From: Nostoc sp. CHAB 5824
GTDB taxonomy: Bacteria > Cyanobacteriota > Cyanobacteriia > Cyanobacteriales > Nostocaceae
NCBI RefSeq assembly: GCF_020829665.1
Contig: NZ_JAIVFT010000007.1
Coordinates: forward strand, 62,001 to 126,000
Length of the DNA: 64,000 nt
Reading direction: 5' to 3'
Of this stretch, positions 18,615 to 25,745 are shown in pieces (position 1 is the stretch's first letter; each line of letters opens with the position of its first letter). Under the pieces are notes generated by a model. It did not search any database, was not told the origin of the DNA, and saw nothing but the letters and a program-made list of their open reading frames with translations. A program made the position numbers and the translations under genes.

Positions 18615-18941
18615 ATGACGCTTCAAAAGTTGGAACCAGAACTACTTGCTTTAACGCCAAACGAGAAAGCACAGGTGATCCAGTTACTAGCTCAAAGCTT
18701 AGGCAATCCTTGGCGTGGAATTGCAAAAGTTCCAGGAGTATGTGGTGGGGATGCGTGTATTACAGAAACCCGTATTCCTGTTTGGGTATTAGTTAATGCT
18801 ATCAATTTGGGTATTAGCGAAGCTCAACTTTTGAAAGACTATCCAACTTTATCTGCAACTGATTTAACTAACGCTTGGGTTTATGCAACTGTATACCCAG
18901 AGGAAATCGCAACAGCCATTAAGGAGAATGAAGAAGATTAA
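18615..18941 (+). CDS. DUF433 family antitoxin
   Basis: From the ATG at 18615 (MTLQKLEPELLALTPNEKAQ) a 108-residue protein. An N-terminal helical segment is followed by the DUF433 helix-turn-helix core (GVCGGDACITETRIPVWVLV, INLGISEAQLLKDYPTLSATDL). DUF433 proteins are usually paired with DUF5615 (PIN-like) toxins. Here the stop codon overlaps the ATG of exactly such a gene (TAATG), but that toxin carries an in-frame stop. The longer TTG start at 18576 has no support. The antitoxin frame looks intact. Confidence 0.88.
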   Translation: MTLQKLEPELLALTPNEKAQVIQLLAQSLGNPWRGIAKVPGVCGGDACITETRIPVWVLVNAINLGISEAQLLKDYPTLSATDLTNAWVYATVYPEEIATAIKENEED

Positions 18942-19282
18942 TGGCTCGTTTGTATGCAGATGAACAGTTTCCTTATGAGGTTGTGGAGCATTTACGTGAT
19001 TTGGGGCATGATGTTCTTACCGTCCAAGAAGCAGGAAACGCTAATTTAAAAATTCCTGATAACGAAGTTCTTGCATTTGCAAGTAGCAATGACTGAGTTA
19101 TTTTAACCTTAAATCGCAGAGATTTCAAACGCTTGCATCGTTTGCAGCCTACTCACGCTGGTATTATTATTTGCACAGATGATGCAGATAGAAGTGGATT
19201 AGCACAAAGGATTCATACAGCAATTTTGGCGGCAGAACTGTTGGCAAGTACATTGATTAGTGTAGTGCGTCCTATAAGATGA
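18941..19282 (+). pseudogene. DUF5615 PIN-like toxin interrupted by a nonsense codon
   Basis: Read through, the frame gives a complete 113-residue DUF5615 protein. It starts MARLYADEQFPYEVVEHLRD (the acidic PIN-like first strand) and continues VLTVQEAGNANLKIPDNEVL, then VILTLNRRDFKRLHRLQPTH and GIIICTDD. Codon 52 (19094-19096) is TGA, where relatives normally have an arginine (D-R-x-V-L-T-x-N-R-x-D-F), so one CGA-to-TGA change explains it. Everything after the stop is still in frame and well conserved, so the lesion is recent. The start overlaps the antitoxin stop by one base, the usual coupling. Confidence 0.88.
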
Positions 19283-19364
19283 AAAAGATTTTGCGATGGT
19301 TTAGAGCGTATTAGCTAATTTATTCAGATGGTGTTATACCAGATGCGATGCCTGCGGCGGTAAA

Positions 19365-20042
19365 CTACGCATCTAATTTCTCAGCATCAAGTATCATAAT
19401 CGTCCCACCCCGACGATAAGCAATTACTGACTTGAGACTTTTAATTAACCGCACACATTCTTCATAAGTAATGCCGCTACTGCGAGCCATACGATAATAA
19501 GATAATTTGACTTTTAAAAACTTGCCTTGTGAAGTAGATTCAGTTCCTGATTCAGCAGCAAAATATTGAATTAACTTAGCAAGGCGAACAATAGCTCTTT
19601 CAGAAATTAATCCGTGGACTGTTTCATGTAATTGCTGAATCCGACTGTTAAAAACCGTCAGCATTCGTAATGCAATTTCAGGATTTTGCCCAATAGCTTT
19701 TAATAAAGCATCTCGCTCTACAGTGAGAATTTCACAATCAGATTCAACAGTCACAGTTGCCGGAGAAATTCCATTTCCTAACAAAGCAGGAGCCGCAAAA
19801 ATTTCCCCAGTAGCTAGGGCGCGGAGAATCGTTTCTTTTCCTGTTGTTGCTGTTTTGGTAACTTGAATTGATCCATTGACAACAGCATAAAGTTTTGCTG
19901 GTAACCGATCGCCTTCATGGAAAATAATCTCTCCTTTGCGATGGCGTTGTACCTGAGTGTAAGGTTGCAAACTTACTTTATCTGCTGTTTCTAAACCTGC
20001 AAACACAATAATTTGTGAAAGTTGTTCTAGAGATGCCTGCAT
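19365..20042 (-). CDS. Crp/Fnr family transcriptional regulator
   Basis: About 225 residues from the ATG at 20042 (MQASLEQLSQIIVFAGL). A cyclic-nucleotide-binding beta-roll (about 20-120, RKGEIIFHEGDRLPAKLYAV and LATGEIFAAPALLG) is followed by a dimer helix (NPEIALRMLTVFNSRIQQLH) and a winged helix-turn-helix (YRMARSSGITYEECVRLIKS). The cAMP-type phosphate-binding Arg-Thr/Ser signature is not evident, so the effector is uncertain. The gene starts eight bases after the amidase stop, so the two are very probably one operon. It is a distant relative of NtcA, not a second copy. Confidence 0.9.
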   Translation of the reverse strand: MQASLEQLSQIIVFAGLETADKVSLQPYTQVQRHRKGEIIFHEGDRLPAKLYAVVNGSIQVTKTATTGKETILRALATGEIFAAPALLGNGISPATVTVESDCEILTVERDALLKAIGQNPEIALRMLTVFNSRIQQLHETVHGLISERAIVRLAKLIQYFAAESGTESTSQGKFLKVKLSYYRMARSSGITYEECVRLIKSLKSVIAYRRGGTIMILDAEKLDA

Positions 20043-20050
20043 GATTAGCC

Positions 20051-21448
20051 TTATATTGCAAAGGCTGGACGATGATGAATCCAAGGGTTAGCTGCTTCTA
20101 ATTGTGCTGCTAGGCTGATGAGTGTGGTTTCAGCCGCAGGTTTACCAATTAGCTGCACACTTATGGGTAAACCCTTACTGTCAAAGCCTACAGGAATTGC
20201 GATCGCAGGTTGTCCAGTTGCGTTAGCAGGCGGACAAGGGGCAACCCATTGAATAATATTTTGGAATGTCTCTTCTGCACTCAATGAAGCCCATTCCCCA
20301 ACCAGTATGGGTGAATGTAGATAAACTGGCAATACCAGCACATCTACGGTATCGAAAAACGCCACAATTTGCCGTGCCACAATCTGCATTTGAGAAACTG
20401 CTTGGAGGTATTCTGCAACAGAACCTGTGCGTGCAAATAGCCAGCGATTCAATGGCTGCAAAACTTCAACAGGAAGTCCTGACGCAGCTACCCCAGCTTG
20501 CCAAACGATTTGAAATGGTTCAAGTAAACCACTAAAATCTGGAGATTTCTGTTCAACGTGGTGGCCGAGTTGTTCTAATAACTGGACTGTTTGGCGGACA
20601 CCTTGCTGACAGTTGGCATCAGCTTCTCCCAAAGGAGAAATGCTAGTGTCAAAGGCAATTCGCAAGGCACCGAGTTTTGTCTGAGTGGCAGCGAGAAATG
20701 ATGGTTCTGGATCGGGCAACCAGTAAGGATCGCCAGTGACATAGCCAGATATGGCATCCAAAAGAGCAGCAGCATCAGCTACAGTCCGGGCGATCGGGCC
20801 GTTAGCGGCAATTCCAGCGAGGCGTTCGCCTACGGGTGCTTTACTCACCCTGCCCCTTGATGGTTTAAGTCCCACCAAACCACAACAAGCCGCAGGGCCA
20901 CGAATTGAGCCACCGCCATCAGAACCTTGAGCGATCGCACACAATCCTGCTGCTACCGCCGCCGCTGCGCCACCACTGGAACCGCCAGGGGTGTATTCTA
21001 AATTCCACGGATTTCTAGCTGGGGGAAAACCCGTAGGTTCGCTGTAAGGTAATGAACCTAGTTCGGAAGTGGCTGTTTTACCGAGAATAGTAAACCCAGC
21101 TTGCTTAATCCGTGTCACAACGCCATCATCATAGTTAGGGATATTGTTCAGTAATGCTGGATTTCCAAAAGTACAGGTAATACCTGCTACAGAGTTGAGG
21201 TCTTTAATAGAAATCGGCACACCAAAAAATGGCGGTAGTTCTGAGGTAGTTGTTAATAATTCTGTTTTGGCTTTGGCATCTGCGATCGCCAGTTCTGCCG
21301 TCACCGTAAAATAACTTCCTAATTGGGAATTCAACTGCCCAATCCGTTCTAAATATATTTCTACCAGCTCTAACGGTGATACTTCCCGGCGACGAATTAA
21401 TTGCGCCAACTCTAGTGCTGGGGTAAATGCTAAATCAACTTCATTCAT
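20051..21448 (-). CDS. Amidase signature family enzyme
   Basis: A 465-residue amidohydrolase with the Ser-cisSer-Lys triad: Lys in GVPISIKDLNSVAG, and the serines in the Gly/Ser-rich signature (PGGSSGGAAAAVAAGL and QGSDGGGSIRGPAACCG) followed by LVGLKPSRGRVS. The end (FDSKGLPISVQLIGKPAAE) is typical. It is not clearly GatA: no gatB or gatC lies nearby, and relatives hydrolyse varied amides. The ATG at 21448 opens an operon whose second gene is a Crp-type regulator, so the enzyme could be under autoregulatory control; that is inference. Confidence 0.9.
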   Translation of the reverse strand: MNEVDLAFTPALELAQLIRRREVSPLELVEIYLERIGQLNSQLGSYFTVTAELAIADAKAKTELLTTTSELPPFFGVPISIKDLNSVAGITCTFGNPALLNNIPNYDDGVVTRIKQAGFTILGKTATSELGSLPYSEPTGFPPARNPWNLEYTPGGSSGGAAAAVAAGLCAIAQGSDGGGSIRGPAACCGLVGLKPSRGRVSKAPVGERLAGIAANGPIARTVADAAALLDAISGYVTGDPYWLPDPEPSFLAATQTKLGALRIAFDTSISPLGEADANCQQGVRQTVQLLEQLGHHVEQKSPDFSGLLEPFQIVWQAGVAASGLPVEVLQPLNRWLFARTGSVAEYLQAVSQMQIVARQIVAFFDTVDVLVLPVYLHSPILVGEWASLSAEETFQNIIQWVAPCPPANATGQPAIAIPVGFDSKGLPISVQLIGKPAAETTLISLAAQLEAANPWIHHRPAFAI

Positions 21449-21656
21449 AGGTTAGTGAATGGGTAATTTTGGCTTTCTCTGGGATTTTGAAACTGAAATT
21501 GTTACTTTAGCAGGATTTCCGGGAACTATACATTTTATAGCTCCTGAGATTTGTCACTCAACTAGGATGCTGAGATGCAACAGGCGTGGTTACATTCTTA
21601 CTCAAGCCATTTTAATTGTTTCGCATAAACTTTCGACAAATCCCTAAGGGGTATTT

Positions 21657-23102
21657 ATGGCTAACCTAGAAATACTTGTTAGTGAATTGCCAACACTGAT
21701 TCATAGCCTAAAACTGAATATTGGCGATTCTAATAAAATCATGGAGCAAATTATCCTGATCAATAATGCTCAGGAAAAACTACGGAATATTAACAAAATA
21801 ATTGCTCAAGAATTGAAATTTGATCACATCAACAGTTCTGCGATCGCTACATTTTCTCGAATAGATACAGTAGCTAGTTTGTTTATACCTAATGTTGGAT
21901 TAGTAGATCCAGCTATAGCAGATAAATTTGGCAATTCAGAAACTAAAATTTTATTAACTGAACTCCAATCAAAAATTGGTGGCTGGATTGAATGGGGTTA
22001 TTTTTTGCAGGCAATAGCTGCTGATATTCTTAGTGATATTCAGTTGGTAAATCAACTAAATTCTGATATTAATCATTTAAGCCTACGCGCCAAATTTCAG
22101 GTTATTGCTGAAAGCTTAAATATTAACTTAGCCTTGGAAAATTTTCATGTTTTAGAGAGTCAAATTCAAAAAATCAGCAATTATCAAAATGAATTATTAC
22201 AGTTAGAACATAAATTAGATTATATTTTTAAAACTATTAAAAATAGTCGTAGCTTATTAAATATTTTATTAGGAGTGTCTGCTTTTTATGGTAAATCTGG
22301 CTTCGCTTTAGAGTGGTTAGATGATGACCACGAGTTAATTATATCAAGTAATGGAAAATTTCAAGAACTGACAGATATTCTGAATGATTGTGATTTTTTT
22401 CGAGAACAAATTGCTGCTTTAATTATTCAGGGTGACGCATTAAGGGAACAGGCAGAAGAAGCCTTGAAAAAGATTGAACAGGAAAGTAGAAAAGAACCAG
22501 TTCTTAGCCATGATATAGAAATAGTACCAAAGTTTTCAGTAAAAAAAATAGTACGTTCGACTTTGTTCATAACCTCAAGTTTATTAATTTTAGGTTTTGC
22601 TGGTTGGAAAATTAAAGAGCAAAGTCTAAGTTTAACTCAAGAAAGAAGTGCGATCGCCAACTTTAAATCTGCTCAAAAACTCGGCATGGAGGCTGCTTCT
22701 CTGGTTCAAAAACCACCACATCCTCTAAAAGTCTGGCAACAAGCACAAAACAAATGGCATCAGGCAATAAAGTTGTTAGATACTATTTCTAATGAAACAT
22801 CGGTTTCTGATCGAGCAGAGGAAAAATTAGCTTACTATCGGATTAACTATAAATCTATCAGTCAAAGAATCTTAATTGAAAAGCAAGCTTTAGCAAACTT
22901 AGAATCAGCCCAAAAGTTAGCAATAGAAGCTAATTTATTTGTACAAAACCCACCTCATTCGCTACTAATTCAGCGACAAGCGAAAGATAAATGGCAACAG
23001 GCAATCAATTTATTAGAAGCGATTCCAAAAAGTACGTCTGTCTATATACAAGCTAAAGAAATGCTTCCTAGTTATAAAACTAACTATGCGGCTATCAGAT
23101 AA
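21657..23102 (+). CDS. Unknown membrane protein with duplicated C-terminal helical repeat
   Basis: A 481-residue protein that I do not recognise as a named family. The N-terminal 290 residues are mainly alpha-helical and Ile/Asn/Leu-rich. One membrane helix (about 301-319, STLFITSSLLILGFAGWKI) is followed by two copies of a roughly 70-residue unit (about 330-405 and 412-481). Each reads AxxNFxSAQKLxxEAxxxVQxPPHxLxxxxQAxxKWxQAIxLLxxI and ends YxxNYxxI; copies of this helical hairpin unit are common in cyanobacterial membrane-linked proteins. An AAGGGG ribosome site precedes the ATG. The cytoplasm-membrane-repeat layout suggests a scaffold; no enzyme motif is visible. Confidence 0.75.
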   Translation: MANLEILVSELPTLIHSLKLNIGDSNKIMEQIILINNAQEKLRNINKIIAQELKFDHINSSAIATFSRIDTVASLFIPNVGLVDPAIADKFGNSETKILLTELQSKIGGWIEWGYFLQAIAADILSDIQLVNQLNSDINHLSLRAKFQVIAESLNINLALENFHVLESQIQKISNYQNELLQLEHKLDYIFKTIKNSRSLLNILLGVSAFYGKSGFALEWLDDDHELIISSNGKFQELTDILNDCDFFREQIAALIIQGDALREQAEEALKKIEQESRKEPVLSHDIEIVPKFSVKKIVRSTLFITSSLLILGFAGWKIKEQSLSLTQERSAIANFKSAQKLGMEAASLVQKPPHPLKVWQQAQNKWHQAIKLLDTISNETSVSDRAEEKLAYYRINYKSISQRILIEKQALANLESAQKLAIEANLFVQNPPHSLLIQRQAKDKWQQAINLLEAIPKSTSVYIQAKEMLPSYKTNYAAIR

Positions 23103-23362
23103 ATATAGCGATTCTCATTTGAATTAACGTGAGTTCGACGAATTAAAAAACAGAAGGAGGTAGAGCAGACCAGTCTTTTGGATAAATATCAAGCGAGGGT
23201 TTCTTAGGAGAGCGCTAAAACCTCGGCTGCTAAAAACTTTGCCAGCAAAGGATTTTACTTAGTAAATTTATATCTTTCTTAAATTTGGCTAACCTGGACT
23301 AGACATGATTATGAAAGGGCATAATCTAATCGAAGAAATGAGGGTAAATCAAAGGTTAATTT

Positions 23363-23821
23363 ATGAGCTGGAAGATGACGGCTGTTGAGTTGTTGGAGCG
23401 TTACGCTGCTGGGGAGCGTGATTTTGCTGGAGTTGACTTGAATGGAGTCGATTTGAGTGGGACTGTGTTGAGAGAAATTAATTTAGATCGAGCGGATCTT
23501 AGTGGAGTTAACTTTACTGGTGCCGATCTCAGTGGGGGTTATGGTAGAGATCGCCATCCTGCATATACCAAAATTAGATATGCAATTTTAAGAAATGCTA
23601 TTTTTCGGGATGCCAATGTGAGTTACGTTAATTTCTCTCGTTCCGATCTAAGCTTCGCTGATTTTAGCCGGGCTTACGGTAACGGGGTTTGCTTCGAGGA
23701 TGCCTGCTTGTTTTGTGCTTTGTTGAACGATGCTGAGATGGGAATTAGCAGTTTTGACGGAGCAAACGTTGAAGGAACTATCCTTGAAGATGCCGAGTGC
23801 GCCCGTCCCAGATATGACTAA
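23363..23821 (+). CDS. Pentapeptide repeat protein
   Basis: A 152-residue protein whose body is A(D/N)LSx-type pentapeptide repeats: DLNGVDLSG, NLDRADLSGVNFTGADLSGG, then ILRNAIFRDANVSYVNFSRS and DLSFADFSRA. They are broken by GYGRDRHPAYTKIRY. These fold into a square beta-helix and usually mediate protein contacts. An N-terminal cap (MTAVELLERYAAGERDF) is typical of cyanobacterial members. Its stop overlaps a transposase fragment, so the last residues may not be the original end. Confidence 0.88.
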   Translation: MSWKMTAVELLERYAAGERDFAGVDLNGVDLSGTVLREINLDRADLSGVNFTGADLSGGYGRDRHPAYTKIRYAILRNAIFRDANVSYVNFSRSDLSFADFSRAYGNGVCFEDACLFCALLNDAEMGISSFDGANVEGTILEDAECARPRYD

Positions 23822-23939
23822 GGACTTAATCGGTAAACTGTTTGGCGACCGAGGATATATCTCACAAAAATTATTTGAAGAATTATATGAGCGGGGATTG
23901 CAGTTAGTGTCACGAATCCGAGCCTTTCGATTTTCGTAA
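23814..23939 (+). pseudogene. Transposase fragment (IS982-like C-terminal piece)
   Basis: A 41-codon frame reads MTKDLIGKLFGDRGYISQKL then FEELYERGLQLVSRIR. This matches the DKGYIS-type segment in the catalytic region of IS982/IS4-like transposases, where the text usually continues KIRKNMKN. Here it breaks off and meets GAGCCTTTCGATTTTCGTAAAAAAT, a sequence with a close cousin at about 42134-42157. Neither insertion-sequence end is visible. It overlaps the pentapeptide stop by eight bases. Confidence 0.75.
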
Positions 23940-24009
23940 AAAATAAAGAGGCAAATCGCCATCTTTTGACGCTTCACCTCTCTTAAGAACAGATAATTAC
24001 AACTAACAA

Positions 24010-24837
24010 TTACACCTTAGAACGGTCAGTCAAAATCTCATAACCAGTCTCTGTCACCAACACTGTATGCTCAAACTGAGCCGATAAAGAATTATCCACA
24101 GTCACTGCTGTCCAACGGTCAGATAATGTCCGCGTGTGTCTAGAACCGGCATTTAAAATTGGCTCAATTGCCAGGGTCATCCCCGCACGGAGTTTAACAT
24201 TCGGCATCTCACGGGTACGGTAGTTGAATACTGAAGGTTCTTCGTGCAGGTTACGACCGACACCGTGCCCAGTAAATTCTTCGACTATACTAAAGCCGTT
24301 AGATTTCACATGATCTTCAATTGCTCCAGCTAAATCAAGCAGGTAGACACCAGCCTTTACTTGTTCAATGCCCTTATATAAAGCTTCTTCTGCTATGCGA
24401 ATTAATTTAGCAGCTTCTTGCGTCACTTCACCGACAGCAATTGAAATGCAAGAATCGCCATGAAAGCCCTGGTAATAAGCGCCCGTATCTACTTTTAATA
24501 CATCTCCCACCCGAATCACTTTCTTAGGACTAGGAATGCCATGCACTGCTTCATTATTAATACTAGAGCAAATAGAACCTGGAAAACCGTGATATCCTTT
24601 AAAACTCGGTGTTGCACCCATTTCGCGGATGCGTTTTTCTGCATAAGCATCCAAATCAGCCGTTGTCATTCCTGGCTTTACTAGCTCAGAAATTTCTTTT
24701 AGGACAGTTGCTACAATTGCCGATGATTGCCGCATGATTTCAATTTCACGCGGCGATTTAATTTCAATTCCTCGGCGTTGCTTTTTCGCAGGTGCAGGCT
24801 GAGTCGCTTGAGAAAGTAAGTTACTGAAAATGTTCAT
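24010..24837 (-). CDS. map: Methionine aminopeptidase, type I
   Basis: Removes the initiator methionine from nascent proteins. The 275-residue protein has the five metal ligands in the expected order: Asp in [16 protein letters not shown] (two), His in [14 protein letters not shown], and Glu in TLAIEPILN and [12 protein letters not shown] 25-residue polar N-terminal extension ([18 protein letters not shown]) precedes the catalytic core, as in many cyanobacterial MAPs, and lacks the zinc-finger of eukaryotic forms. The start is ATG. Confidence 0.97.
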   Translation of the reverse strand: MNIFSNLLSQATQPAPAKKQRRGIEIKSPREIEIMRQSSAIVATVLKEISELVKPGMTTADLDAYAEKRIREMGATPSFKGYHGFPGSICSSINNEAVHGIPSPKKVIRVGDVLKVDTGAYYQGFHGDSCISIAVGEVTQEAAKLIRIAEEALYKGIEQVKAGVYLLDLAGAIEDHVKSNGFSIVEEFTGHGVGRNLHEEPSVFNYRTREMPNVKLRAGMTLAIEPILNAGSRHTRTLSDRWTAVTVDNSLSAQFEHTVLVTETGYEILTDRSKV

Positions 24838-25116
24838 GGGAAATTAATAATTACTGGTGGCTCTGGCGCTGAAGTATTAATGCTTTCTCTAGATTACTTG
24901 AGAAATAATATCTATAATTTAAGTTATTTTAATCCCTGATAGGGATTCTTCCGTTTAGCCGCTAACGTATATATAATAACACATTCGCCTACTCCCGATG
25001 TGTTGGGCTTCAATCAAAATCACTCTAACTTATTTTTTATTACACAGTATGGTATTTATCTCAATTAACTTTAATTGAAACATTAGATCGCTGGCAAATA
25101 CTGAGTTGAATGATTT

Positions 25117-25641
25117 TTAATTCTTGATGGCAATCTCTCCAGTCATACCTGCTTCTGTATGTCCTGGTATTGGACAACGCAAGCCATAAGTGCCAGATTT
25201 CAGGGGCACAAATACCCATTCTGCCTCAGCACCTGGCTTAAGTTCCAGTTCGTGAATCGCTCCTTTGATTTCTACTTTGCCTGCTTCAACTTTTTGTGTC
25301 CAAATGCCATCAGCAAAATCTTTAGCAGTAAAATAGTGCTTCAGTTGGCTGGAATTGGTAAGTCTTAGTTGATAGCGTTTGCCAGCCTCGAATTCCAAAT
25401 GATTTGGCTCAAACTTGAGTTCGTTAGCCGAATTACCCAAGCTAACTTTAATTTCTGTGGCTGGTTGCTTGAGCAAATTGCCAGATAAATTTGCCGCCAT
25501 TGCTGGAGTCGCAGCGATGAAATTTAAAGCTAGGAGCAACGTTAATATCACGTAGTTCCGCCGTAATATTTGCAGCCAAGCAGTAGTTATAAAAGTAAGA
25601 GATGTAATTACAATTTGGTATAAATGGTTGTAACTTTTCAT
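25117..25641 (-). CDS. Secreted cupredoxin-domain (plastocyanin-like) protein
   Basis: A 174-residue protein with a long N-terminal region containing a signal sequence (VILTLLLALNFIAATPAMAA, cleavage about residue 49) and a cupredoxin domain. The type I copper ligands are visible in order: His in LKHYFTAKDF, then Cys, His and Met in YGLRCPIPGHTEAGMTG. So it can bind copper in the periplasm or thylakoid lumen as an electron carrier or metal-handling protein. It differs from plastocyanin itself (the core is longer, with an insert ending VEIKGAIHELELKPGAEAEW). The next gene upstream (M16 peptidase) reads the same way, about 100 bases away. Confidence 0.85.
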   Translation of the reverse strand: MKSYNHLYQIVITSLTFITTAWLQILRRNYVILTLLLALNFIAATPAMAANLSGNLLKQPATEIKVSLGNSANELKFEPNHLEFEAGKRYQLRLTNSSQLKHYFTAKDFADGIWTQKVEAGKVEIKGAIHELELKPGAEAEWVFVPLKSGTYGLRCPIPGHTEAGMTGEIAIKN

Positions 25642-25745
25642 CGGTAGTTCTCAAAACCCAATGCTGATGAGCAGGAACAATTATATAGATAGTGGGAAAA
25701 ACTACTTTACCCATTCTTTATATTATCCATGCTCAGTGCCCATCT

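Noticed and set aside
19094..19096. TGA in the DUF5615 frame as selenocysteine or programmed readthrough
   Set aside because: Relatives have arginine there and no selenocysteine hairpin follows; a CGA-to-TGA mutation is simpler.
21459..21647. 62-codon frame between the amidase and the 481-residue protein
   Set aside because: No ribosome site or family features; it lies in the likely promoter region of both neighbours.
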